DNA of 64,000 nt from Pomacea canaliculata (lineage: Eukaryota; Mollusca; Gastropoda; Architaenioglossa; Ampullariidae), in assembly GCF_003073045.1 (NCBI RefSeq), contig NC_037593.1:10464735-10528734 (forward strand), written 5' to 3'. The position numbers and the translations under genes are program-made. This document shows, in pieces, positions 41,301 through 52,642 of the stretch (position 1 is its first letter; each line of letters begins with the position of its first letter). The notes below the pieces were generated by a model. The model searched no databases, had not been told where the DNA came from, and saw nothing but the letters and a program-made list of their open reading frames with translations.

Positions 41301-44300
41301 CCAAGGCTACAAAGGGGTGTCCAGACCCGCAAATGTTTTAGCCTTAGAGCTGCAGTTATAAAGCGGTGGCAAAGGTGTCTTGGGATAAAATAACATAAAG
41401 TAGTGCCTGTAGGGTCTGGGCATTGCCTTCTAACTTCAGAAGCAAGACGATTTTCCTTTAGTTCTCCATTTTGCTCTAGGGAAAATCTTACTCTCGTCTT
41501 ATTAAGGCCCCAGGAAGCCCTACGGTTTGAAAGATGGCGGGTTTATCTCTCTGTCGTCCTGCGTACTAACGACTACCATGAATTGTCAGGTATGTGAAGG
41601 ATGTGCACTGGAGATAGATGCCTCCATAATCGCTCGCGTGTGTGTGTACACTGGAATTTATTTCTCCTTAACTGCGCCCGAGTGTGGGTGAACGAAGGGT
41701 GCCTGTGCCTTTTCGTTGCCGATTATTAGAAATACTTATACTTTCTTGATCTTCATCGCCATGTCAGGATTAGTATGAAAGAACGGTAAGCCATATCTGT
41801 TGGCGAGGTGCATCGTCGAATCCATGATGTCTCCACCCAAACTTTTTGCAGTCAATACACACTCACCACACAGCGAGGTCTACTTGCTGTCACACGCTCT
41901 GCTCATTGAGCGAAATCCTTTTGCTGAGTCAAAGCTTCCCGGGATTTTTCTTCTCCAAGACCAGTTTTAACCGTTTCTCGGCTAAAGCAGTATAAGCACA
42001 TTTACCTCGGTAAAACGACAGAGATTCATTGCCTGAACCCCAACTTCCGCTCTATCCATCGGCAAGTGTGAACTGCGCATGCGCTGAATAACTGATGAAA
42101 ATACCTTCATTAAAATGCGACCAAGTCCAGCTCGTTAGTGTTTCACGCTGTCAGCAACCGAGGCTGTACGTCATGGCGATCTAGTTTGTGAACAGATACC
42201 ATATCCAAAGAGAACAGACGTGCGGCGGAAGCGAGATCTGAACCCCTGCCCCCCAAGTCTACCATCCTCACTGTCTTGATGACAAGCGCTTTACCGCTGC
42301 GTCACCGGGTGGCCCTGCTTTTAGAAGGCCCGTAAAAACGAGTAAATTTAGGTTTTAGTTTGACTTCGTCGATAACGCAGCTAAAGATTAGATGATGACG
42401 ATGACAAATAAAAGCTAACTTACGAGTCACAGACTTTAGAGGGCTTCTGTGTGTGTGTGTCGAGGTACCTCGCTCGAAATGGGAGGGGGGGGGGTGTTCT
42501 CCATTCACTCCATTCTGTAGAAGACGATCGTTTTTCTCAGAACAGTCTTCTTAGCGCCCACACCCAGTCGCGTGTTGTATGGTGGTGTCACACCATGAAT
42601 GTGTATATATGTGTATATAAAATACAAGTTCGTGGTCGCACTCACGCCCTGCCCCCCTCCGACTCGTCAGTCAACGTGCGACCTCCAAACAGAAATAATG
42701 GCCGTGTTGTGGCAACAGCGAAACATGTTGATATAGAGCTGAAAAAGGAGGAAATAGATCAATGAGGAACGGCAGGTTGTCGATTCCAATCGCTTTTCAC
42801 ACACATATGAAAGAATCACAGAACACAACCAACGTCCATTGTATGAAAATAGCCATCGACCGCCACACTTACCAGGCTGAGAGATTGGATGAGAGGTTAT
42901 CGTTAAATAAAATGCTTCGATAATCTCAAAGAAATGGAAGATTTGGGTTATATTAGTCGACAGATATACATACTTTTCTTCTCGTTACTGAAATTCTTTG
43001 CTACCAACCTCCACCAGCAGTCTTAACTTGGCATCGACAGGTAAACTTGCCAGCCTATAAAGTTTTACTTCGGTCTCATTCCATTTTACTTAGACAAAGC
43101 CATTTCCGGAATTCACTCTTTGTTGTTTTTAACTGTCATGGAGCTTTGATGGTATAAAGGTATAAAGGTATAAAGCCCACACTTTGGGCTCTCGGCTCCG
43201 CTTCTGTGCAAGTCCCTCCCCCTCCCGGTTCTACGCCACCGCTGATAAATCAAAAACCGCAAAGGATGGGTGTCAAAGTAAGACAAAAACTTTGTTATTT
43301 CATATAGATTGAAGATGATTACTATTCTCCTTGCACTCCACTCAAGCGATGATGTGCTGCACACTCTATGTTCGGTAAATAAAAATAGTTTATTAATTCA
43401 TGCAATCAGCTTTGTTATTACAATGGAAAGGAGTATGGAACTAGACAGAGATCAACATCGGTGTTGATGAAGATTAACGAAACTTAAAATATTGATTTCT
43501 CGACGAAAAAAAATTTACGAAAAGGTTAGAGCGATAGTATACCAATTGCCAAAAAAAAAAAAAAAAAAAAAAGGCTTTGATACCGACATTGCCTCACTTC
43601 AACTGATTTGAACACTGCTCATAGTCATCTTGATTGTTATCACTAATGTATATCCCTAATCCAACTAACGGCACACCACCGATCACTTGAGTTCAAATCC
43701 TAACAATGACCGACTCTTCCTGTCCCTCGCTGACGTCACACAGCACGTTACAGCCTTATCACCGTCACAGCCTTGACTCTACCTTTAAATTAACTACCAC
43801 ACCAGGAACTGATGGCAGATTTCGACGGCTTGATCACCAGGCAAGACCCGAGAGCTCTTTTGCTGCTCTCCTAGGGTCAGTGTTAGACAAGCCACTGGCT
43901 TTCTGCGACATTCACACAAAACTTTACCAAACTTAGTCAAAAGATCGATGATGGTATTTTCCCGGTTGAAGAACGATCTGAAACACAAGCGCGCACAAAC
44001 GTATACACGCGCGCGTACGCACATAAAAGCATAACATCAAAGATCTTTAGAGTTCGTACTTTCTCTGATCACTGTTGAAAAAAACTAATGAAGCATTCAC
44101 ACATCATGGCCATGCCGACTAACCTGTTTAATTAATATTATTGCATACGATTCAGGTAACTGTCATCATGAAGGCAATTCAAGAGTGTTTATTATAGCAA
44201 CGGCTTTGTCGCTCACATCGTTCCGCCTCCCGCTTCTCACCCACAGAGCTGGTTGTGTGAAGGGAGGAGGTGTCAGGCAAGCTTGGACCCGTTGCTTTTT

Positions 44301-44493
44301 CTTGGTATAGTGTTCGCCACCCGCTACCCTCCTACCCACGTTCCCTGACCCCAAATTAATTTGGACCTGGCAGCCGAAGGTGCGGCGAGTACCCGACTTT
44401 CCTAAGTGTACTGTGAGGAAGGGTTCTTGAAATCACGGAGAGCAGTCATCGGGTGCAGTGGCATTGCTCTGCCTTGTGTCTTGTTCACCTACC
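38371..44493. other. AK2 3' UTR and 6-kb intergenic region
   Basis: No supported coding gene. Candidate AK2 poly(A) signals are far from the stop: AATAAA at 40520-40525 and 40698-40703. A GC-richer island around 41200-42500 contains a YY1-like AAGATGGCGG (41531-41540) with a splice-donor-like GTATGT at 41590, and a tRNA-derived SINE (42180-42314). A 22-A run lies at 43550-43572. The segments near 36600-36650 and 41060-41100 share a short diverged block around GACTGGT.CTAGTCATT, probably an old repeat. Confidence 0.5.
42180..42314 (-). mobile_element. tRNA-derived SINE
   Basis: Read on minus it starts GGCCACCCGGTGACGCAGCG and continues GTAAAGCGCTTGTC, an A-box-like promoter, and about 45 bases later has GGGGTTCAGATCTCGC, a B-box-like GGTTCRANYC. 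Spacing fits a tRNA head followed by a non-tRNA body. It lacks a clean cloverleaf, so it is a SINE or tRNA-like pseudogene, not a working tRNA gene. The 3' boundary is approximate. Confidence 0.7.
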
Positions 44494-47400
44494 ATGGTGT
44501 GGCCGGCCAGTAAGTCACTTCATTGTTCTGTGTTAATATTATTACTACTGTTACTATTATGACAATTACCATGTTGTATAAAATGCATGAAACATGAAGT
44601 AGTATCTCTAGTAGACAAGCACAGGTGAGATCTGTAGATAAGTTCAGTCATTACCGGACGGCACAAGATTCGATGAAGGGTCGATATGTTGACAATACTT
44701 CAGTCTACAAGAGAGCTATGGAAAGCAGTATAATTCATCGGATTCTTATGTATTCACACATTATGGCCTTGTCCTCTTTAACAACATCATTAAAACAAGT
44801 CTGAGGATGTTACAAGGCGTTGCTAGATGATTATATGTATTAAGAATAGTCATACACTTTGTTCTTGTTGCTGTAGTGATGTGAAATGATTTTGTGATGA
44901 TTGCACATCTACAGAGGTCGACGGGAGCCGATTCTTGACGGGAAAGCAGCTGTGGATGGCGATCTGCGGGATCAAGCGAATCGCCAAATGTGTAAGTCAG
45001 TCACGTGAGGTGTCTACATAATGCAGTGACGTAGACAAATAATGCGGACACTGCATCGTAATAGTGATAAAGCGCCTGGTCCTTGCTAGAAACGACTAAC
45101 CACCCACAACATATACATATAAACACATGCACATACATGCACGCACAGTTAACCTGTAAAGTGTTCTGAAAAATGTAAGCTTTAAGGCTTTTTTTCAAAG
45201 TTCCTTTGTCTGGGTATGTAGACGTCAGCATTGTACAATGATATGTTTGAATGATGAGCGCCTCAGCCAGTGGGAGTGCTGCAACTATATGTTAATTAAG
45301 CATATCGCGATGTCACGATTTTGATATCTGTTGGTGCTTGTTAATGGTGATGTTTGAAAATAATACATACACAGACGCTTGCACGCACGCGTGAGTGTGT
45401 CAGTGAGTTATTCTTACTGATGAAGGTAATATTTATTTCACCTGGACGTGTTTGATGGTTTTGAACTTTTTTCAAATATGGTTTTATTTGACATTATAGT
45501 TCAACACAGTCGAGCAGTAGAACCATAACCTTCTTACGATCTTAAGATTTATGAAACAATTGCCTGTGAGCGGTTCCTCGTGTTCGCCATCGTTAGGAAA
45601 GCAGATACAGAATTATCATGAGGGTCTGCAGAGAGCAAGTACCTATGTCACTAGGCCGTCCTAAATATTAAACACAGACAGCTCTCGCAGGACTGTAACA
45701 CACCTAACGGGTTATAGGAATAAGTGAAAGAAGATAAGAGATTGCTGGAGGCCTCTGTAGGTCAGACATACCGAATACTCGCTGACAAGTCAAGTGAACG
45801 CTCTCAATCTCTCTCTTTGTGTCGCCACTAAAGCCTACGCTGCTGTCTCGTTGCCCCTGGTTACCTGCGTGAACACTGGCTTTGCAAAAGTTGCGAAACA
45901 TTTTTCTCGGTTGTCACCCATATGTATTCATAGGGACATCTCGTACCCCTGTACACGAGAAGCCCCCAGCATTGCACCAATAACCTTTTATTACATCCAG
46001 CTTGTTCCACATCCTACTCCAAGCAACTTTACGGTTGGCCTCTCTGGCATTGGGCAAAGTAAGCAGAGCGAGCGCGAGCACTAAAGCGCGAGGGCGCCGA
46101 GATGGGAAAAGAGTCAAAGTTAATAAATTTAGGATTTAATTTAAACTGACGAACTCTGATGGAGTTCAAGTTGAAAGAGTTTCCATGAAACATTGTCACC
46201 GTCATTATTAATGTCATCTAACTGAAAAGAAGAGAGTTTATTTCCAGGACCGGAAGCTGAGGTGTAATCATTACCATTTAAACTATTTTGCAAAGAAAAA
46301 CAATGTTTAATGTGTTGTCTGCTTTTTTTGCTTTGAAGCGGAGAGGGAATCTATCTATTCCTCTTCGTGCATCAGGTTGCACATAAGGCCTCAACCAGAG
46401 TCCGCCACCGATGTCGATCGGCTGAAACCCGCTCTAGGTGACCCCATGTCCAGCCCTTTCCTTTTATCTCCCTTTCCACCGTTCTTCTCCAAGTTTCCTT
46501 TGGGCGGCCTCGTTTTCTTCGGCCGTCTGGAGTCCATCGTAGGGCGACTCTGGAGAGGTCTGCTGTCTGCTGGCGGAGCACATGTCCAATCCATCGCCAA
46601 CGCCTTCGTTGAACCTGCGTGGTGATGGACTCGGTTTCAGTTCTTCGGTGGAGTTCTTCGTTGGTGATGGTGTTTGGCCAAAAGATGTTAAGTATGCGCC
46701 TGAGGCATCTGTTTTGGAAGACGTCAAGCTTGTTACTGATGGTTTTGGTCATCTTCCAAGATTCTGATCCGTAAAGGAGGGTGCTGATCACATTTGACTT
46801 GAAGATTCTCAGCTTGATCTTCTGGCTGATGTTTTTTGCCTTCCATGTGCTCCTGAGTGAGGCGAAGGCCTGACTAGCTTTCGCCAGTCGGGCTCGAATC
46901 TCCACCTCCGCATCCCCGGTGTTTGACATTTTGGACCCAAGATAGGAAAAACTGTCAACTTCCTCAATCTCTTCTCCATTTAGTTTGATGCTGTCTTGGA
47001 CTCTGGCGTTCACTCTCATACTTTTCGTTTTCTTTGTGCTGACCTTCAAGCCAAGGTTTCCAGCTGTTTCTGAGAAGGCCTTTGTTTTTTCATGCATGTC
47101 TTGGTGGCGGTGTGACAGCAGGGCAATGTCATCAGCAAAGTCCAAGTCTTCCAGTGCTGTTGTTGCTGTCATAGTCATGGTCCATCTGATCCCTCTCCTC
47201 TCACTGTCGGTGGAAGTCTTCATGATCCAGTCCATGGCCAGGATGAAGAGGAACGGCGACAGAATGCAACCCTGATTCACCCCGGTACTGACGTTGAAGG
47301 GGTCTGTAAGCTCCGTGTCACAGACAACCTGGGATTTGAAATCGCTGTACAGCATTGCAATGACCTGAACAAGTTTTGCAGGGACTCCGTAATGCCTCAG

Positions 47401-50400
47401 GATCTTCCATAAGGACTCGCGGTGGATGCTGTCAAAAGCCTTCTCCAGGTCGATGAAATTGATGTACAGCGGTGTGTTCCATTCGTTGCTCTGCTCCAGA
47501 ATCTGTCGCAGAACGAAGATGTGTTCGGAGCAGGATCGCCCAGGGCGAAATCCTGCTTGCTGTGGTCGGAGGTCTTTCTCAAGAGTTGCCGTCAGTCTTG
47601 ACAAAACAATCTTGCTGAAGACCTTGCTGGTGAGGGAAAGAAGTGTTATGCCCCTCCAATTATTGCAGTCTCCAAGATCTCCTTTCTTGGGTAACTTGAA
47701 GATGAGTCCTGTCTTCCACGCAACAGGGAGCTGCCCTGATTCCCAAATTTGCCTGAAGATTTCAGTCAGCTTGGGAGCTGTCACATTCACATCTGCTTTC
47801 AACATCTCTGCTGTTATTCCATCTGCCCCTGGTGCTTTGCCGCTCTTCATTGTCTTGACTGCTGCTGTCACTTCTTCCAGGCTTGGTGGGTATGTGCAGA
47901 TGTCAAGGTCTATAGCTGCTGGCTGGATGTCTGCAAGCTGAGGGGGATCTGGTCTGTTCAGAACCGACTCAAAATGTTCCTTCCAGCGCTGTAGTTTTTC
48001 TGCCTCTCCCTCGATGACATTACCGTTCACGTCTTTCACTGGCACCTCACTGTTCTTAAACCCGTTGTTTAGCTGTTTGTTTATCTTGTACAGTGTCTTC
48101 AGGTCATTTTTACTTGCTGCATTTTCTGCTTCATCTGCCAGTTTCTCTATGTGGTATCTTTTGTCGGTTCTTGCCATCCTCTTTACCTCTTTGTTTAGTT
48201 TTGCATATCTTTGTCTGAGTTGTTCCTTCAGGCGTTCAGATCTGGTGCTGTTGATTCTTTGTTTGGCTGACTTTCTCTCTTCTAACTTCTTCCATGTCTC
48301 TTCTCTGATCCACTGTTCTTTCTTTTTCCGTTGGAAGCCCAGTATTTTCTCTCCTGATTCCTGTAAGACTCGATTGAAGTCGCCTAAGGTCATCTCTTGT
48401 TGGTCTCCTAGTGCCTGGAACCTGTTCTTTACTTCCATAGCAAAGGCTCTTTCGGTGGCTGGATTTTTCAGTTTGCCGGAGTCCACTCTCTGCTGACGTG
48501 CCTGTTTTCCTCGTGATCGATGTAGCTTCAGAGAAACTGTGGCTATCACAAGAGTGTGGTCACTGGCAACGTCTGCTCCTCTGTAGGCTCTAACATCTTG
48601 AAGTGAGCTCCTCCATTTTCGGTTGATGATGACATGGTCTATCTGGTTCTTTGTGATCCCATCTGGTGATGTCCACGTTGCCTTGTGGATCTCTTTGTGT
48701 TGGAAGAGTGTGCCTCCAATCAGTAGGTTGTTTTCTTCACAAAAGTCTGCCAGTCTCTCTCCGTTGTCATTGATGGTTCCGATTCCATGGAAGCGGAGAG
48801 GGAAGGAAGAGAGTTTTATGTGGCTTTCGTCTAGGACACGAAATAGCTGAGCACAAGCCCTGAACAGAACTTAAAGATCTAGTGGGGCGCAATTTGTTTC
48901 TAACGACTGGATAATGATGACTGCAAGACTCTTTCCTCAGTTCTGGGTGAATGCCCACTTCCCCTCCACAGAAGTTTATTCCTTGTTACTCCTCGAGGAG
49001 TATAGGGCCGCAACAACACTTTACCAGCGGATCTGGTTTTGGGCAACCACCCCGCCCCCCTTAGTTGGGCCCATGTGGTTCCGATGTCCTTTGCCTCGCT
49101 CTCTACTGTTCTTTTCCAAGTCTGCTTTGGCCTCCCAACTCTCCTCTTCCCCTGAGGGTTCCAGTCAAGTGCCTGTTTGGCAATGGTGTCAGCTGGTTTG
49201 CGCAGGGTGTGTCCTATCCAGCCCCATTTGCGCTTTTTGATGTCTTGGCTAGTGGCATTCTGGTTGGTTCTTTTCCACAGGCTGCTGTTGGAGATCTTTC
49301 CCAGCCATCTTATTCACAGAATATGGCGTAGGCATCGGTTGGTAAAGGTCTGGAGTTTGTTGTTGACAGTGTTTGTCACTCTCCAGGTTTCAGAACCATA
49401 CAGCAGGACTGCCTTCACACTGGTGTTGAAGATGCGGGTCTTACTGCGGGAGGATAATGCTCGGGAGTTCCAGATGGGGGATAGGCTGTTGAAGGCATGC
49501 CTGGCCTTGTTGATGCAGCTTTTGATATCCACCGTCCTTGTTGACAATGCTCCCCAGACACGTGAAGCGGTCTGTTTCCAGGGTATTCTCTCCCTCCACA
49601 GAAAGTAGGTCAAAATCGTGACGTACTGTTTGTGCACAGATAAGCACAATTAACATATGGTCCACGCTCTTCCATTGGCCGAGTGCTTTACAACTTAAAT
49701 ATATCCACGTTAATTCTTTATGTCTGTGTTGACCTCTTGTTGCTCGTGAAGGCGTTTGTAGCCATGTAGTTCGAGAACAGAGGTGGGGTACTCACCTAGA
49801 TTTGGGGAAATAACATTTTGCACTGAGCTTTACCAAATCATTAACTGTTCTTTGCACCTCACAATACGCCTCAAACTTTAGACTCTGCTATATAATCACT
49901 ATAGTTGCGAAAACCTATTTCCAAGTTCGTTTATATTCCATTATATTACGTTATATTGATTTCAGCGCCTAGACAAGGTTTACATGTTCACATTTGTCAC
50001 GTGCTTGTGCGCTCTCTTTCTGATATCCTGGAAACGCCAAGACACCTACAGAGTCTCCAAGGAAATCGAAGTTCCCAGTTCAGGTACATGAATGAGTGAG
50101 CTTGTGAGTGACAGAACAGCGGAGTGAATGGCTGGTTAAGCGAGTGAGTGAGTAAGCCAATTAAACACTCTCTTTGTAAAGTAGTGCCAACAGAAAGATA
50201 CGCACAAGTGTCTACAGAGATAATGTGCCTAAAGATCACGAGATTGAAAATATGCATGCAAGACATACGCGCGCGCGCGCACACACACACACACACATAC
50301 ACTTTATTCGTTACTTTCACGAGATGGAGTTTCCCTGAGATCTTTTTGTCTCCCAGAGTGTCATCGCTGGTGTTACGAGTACCTTTTGGAGACAGAGGGC

Positions 50401-52642
50401 ATGCTGCGGCATTTGCTCAGCAACAAGGGAAATTTCACAAGCACCAGGTGGCAGCACGAAGGAAGCCGCAATAATGGTGACAATACTCAGGTGACAGACA
50501 TTAAGCCAAACGAGGGTGGATGGTCCAGTGCCCTGGACACGCAACACACATTCCGGCTCGTGGAGAGGCTGCTCAAGAACGCCATCCCGGGGCAGGGACC
50601 ATATCCGTGGTCAAAGGTCGTGCACTCTGACCAGAAAGCTGCTAGAAAGGTCGAATCCGTCAGCTTGACTGCGAGTTTAGGAGTGATCGGCAAGCAGGAG
50701 GAAGAATTATTTGTTATTCTTCCGCTCCAAGGAGTCAGAGGTCAAACAGAGCAAGGTCAAGAGAGTGGGGTGGGTCAAGCCCAAACGTCATCCGAAGCAC
50801 GAGGAGGGGTCTCATCTTCTGCCTCCCAGCAGACTGGGGGATTGGCGCCATCCGAGAAAGACACGGTGACGCTCGTGAAGGACCTGCGGGACCGCGTCCA
50901 GCGCATCGCCGCCCTTTGTCCTGCTGTACGCAGGAACCAGACTTCTGCCGAAGTTAATCGCGATCACAAAACCGCGGTCGGGCGTACCACGGGTGCTGTG
51001 TCCTCTGTGGAGAGAGTAAAGGGTGTCTTCTACGACCCGGGTAGCCGCACCGCCTACTGCTTCGTGCCTAAAGCTGGATGCACCTTCTGGATGCGGGTGT
51101 TCGCTTTTGTCACTAACAGAACGGGGTCGGCCAGGTCGCCCTGGGATATCCCTCGCCTGACCGTGCACGCCGGTGGCAACAGCAGCAACAACGAAAGTAA
51201 TTACCCCCACGGTGGTCCTCTGTGGTACTATGAGAAAGATGCCATGGCCCCCGACACCCTGCGCTTTGTCGTGACACGTGATCCGTTCTCGCGTCTGTGG
51301 AGTGCTTACGTGGACAAGATGATGTTACCCGATTTCTGGAAAACCATGGGCGTGCCAGCTGTTCGTCGTTTCAGGACACACCCGAGCCAGAAATCCAAGA
51401 GGTAAGACAGTGGTAAACTTGTAGACAAGAGAAAGACTAATCGCTTCGAGACCATGACATCTTATTAAAATATCTCTGGTGCATCGTACCAAGTACCTCC
51501 ATTAGAAGCTGGTCTCCTTCTGTCACACCCTCCCAGTCCTCCTGTAATTGGGTTTGTACTTTACAGTGTGTACTACTGTATGTGTTCTAGCGGGGAAATG
51601 CACTACATAACTTATTATTTTGAACTCTTCTGGTGATGAGCAAGATAGGTAATTATGCGATAGCATAGGAGATTTGCTGCTAGACAAACTGTTGATGGTT
51701 CAGATCCAAAGGGCGACAATATTTCACAGGTGGCGCAATTCGTGCAAACAAAAGGGAAGGGGTTTGCTGTTTTACGACGAGCCAGCAGCTAAAGATACAT
51801 CACGGCAGATGCCACACGCAGGGAAAGAACAGCGTGCCCGAGATGAGAGTTGAAACCAGAACAGTCACAACCTACAGTCACAGCAATTCCTCTGTGGACT
51901 GTAAATGACTCGATTATTAGCTCCTATACCTGTGGCTTTCTAATTAAACAATTTCGATCCAGACCTAACCCTGGGTTAATGTGATCCTTATGTCTACGAA
52001 CCCTGACTAACGTTTGAACTTTTGGTAACAAGGTCATTGTGGTTTGTCGTCTGCAGGTGTGGCCATGACGTCACGTTTTCCGAGTTCGTTCAGTGGAGTC
52101 TAAGCGTCCGCAACTCCCATTGGGAGCCCATCCATCAGCGCTGCGACCCTTGTCGTTTCCGCCCCCACGTCGTCTCGGACCTTCACACCTTCTCGCGGGA
52201 TGCACGTCCGGTCCTGCGGCGCATGGGCGTGGAGTGGGTGCTAACCAATCTGACGTCACGAGGACAGCGCGAGGCCGAGCTGCGGACGCTGATCGAGTAC
52301 AACTTCGTCCTCCTTGACACCCCATCCTTGCCCAGCGACTGTCTGACTGAGACGGAACTGGCCCGCCTGCTGTGGAAGACGTTTCAGATCAACGGTTACC
52401 TCCCCATAGAGGTGCAGTACGAGCAAGCTCTGACGTCGTTTTCAGTGACGTCATTCACGGATCACGTGATAAGCAGATTCCGGGCATCGGAGGGCCTGGA
52501 GAAACGCCTGAAAGAGCAGAAACGATACCTGATGGAGGAGGCGTATCGGTCTCTATCACCGGAACTTCTACAGAGCCTCAGGGAGAAGTACGACCTCGAT
52601 TTCAAGTTGTTCGGGTATTCGAGTTCCCCTTTTCGTGCCTAG
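44494..52642 (+). CDS. carbohydrate sulfotransferase, type II Golgi membrane protein
   Basis: Transfers sulfate from PAPS to a glycan, family Sulfotransfer_2 (CHST8-14 group); the exact acceptor cannot be told. Exons: 44494-44509, 44915-44991, 49966-50083, 50357-51401, 52057-52642; phases fit, 613 residues. The first ATG sits in a strong context (ACCATGG). A short cytosolic N terminus precedes one membrane helix at about residues 36-53 ([18 protein letters not shown]), the Golgi type II plan. A long low-complexity stem (about residues 70-290) follows. Catalytic domain: 5' PAPS-binding loop [12 protein letters not shown] near residue 308 and 3' loop [19 protein letters not shown] near residue 376, then [12 protein letters not shown] and the family ending [11 protein letters not shown]. 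The stem is longer than in most human members. The 5-kb second intron contains two antisense LINE copies. Confidence 0.93.
46335..46349 (+). repeat. target-site duplication, left copy
   Basis: The 15-mer GAAGCGGAGAGGGAA occurs here and, identically, at 48790-48804, exactly bracketing the LINE at 46350-48789. Confidence 0.9.
46350..48789 (-). mobile_element. RTE-clade LINE, 5'-truncated, reading frame open
   Basis: Non-LTR retrotransposon in sulfotransferase intron 2, antisense to the gene. One frame runs without a stop from the 5' junction at 48789 to the stop at 46372 (about 805 codons). It begins inside the apurinic-type endonuclease ([20 protein letters not shown], then [12 protein letters not shown] and [11 protein letters not shown]), followed by reverse transcriptase: [50 protein letters not shown] and the catalytic FADDIALLS, then a C-terminal block with [10 protein letters not shown]. 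About 20 bases after the stop is a short AATAGATAGA tail, as RTE elements have. A perfect 15-bp target duplication flanks it. Missing the N-terminal endonuclease half, it could not move by itself. The intact frame and identical duplication point to recent insertion. Clade is judged from sequence style. Confidence 0.93.
48790..48804 (+). repeat. target-site duplication, right copy
   Basis: Identical 15-mer to 46335-46349; marks the truncated 5' junction of the LINE on the minus strand. Confidence 0.9.
48974..49650 (-). mobile_element. second RTE-type LINE family, short decayed 3' copy
   Basis: Only the C-terminal end of the reverse-transcriptase ORF remains: [41 protein letters not shown], then [19 protein letters not shown] and [14 protein letters not shown]. 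At least one frameshift (near 49530) separates the first block from the next, and a stop interrupts after CLRHIL. The 3' end is GGCCCTATACTCCTCGAGGA followed by AACAAGGAATAAAC, shared with the fragments at 20471 and 26461. It differs clearly from the neighbouring LINE at 46350, so this is another family. The 5' boundary is approximate. Confidence 0.85.
50270..50297 (+). repeat. (GC)n(AC)n microsatellite
   Basis: Alternating GC then AC dinucleotides in sulfotransferase intron 3, 60 bases before the acceptor of exon 4; alternating purine-pyrimidine, so capable of Z-DNA. Confidence 0.85.
51755..51858 (-). repeat. SINE-like dispersed repeat, copy 2
   Basis: In sulfotransferase intron 4; the colinear partner of 27270-27392 with a ~20-bp deletion in the middle. 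On minus it runs from GGTTTCAACTCTCATCTCGG to the TAAAACAGCAAACCCC end. The first block is weakly B-box-like. Confidence 0.5.

Noticed and set aside
42225-42314. Possible tRNA gene on the minus strand.
   Set aside because: A and B boxes are present but no acceptor stem or clean cloverleaf can be drawn; a SINE head explains it better.
48962-49603. 12-bp repeat CCCTCCACAGAA on both sides of most of the second LINE copy, looking like a target-site duplication.
   Set aside because: LINE protein similarity ([12 protein letters not shown]) extends across the right-hand copy, so that copy is element sequence; the repeat is probably chance.
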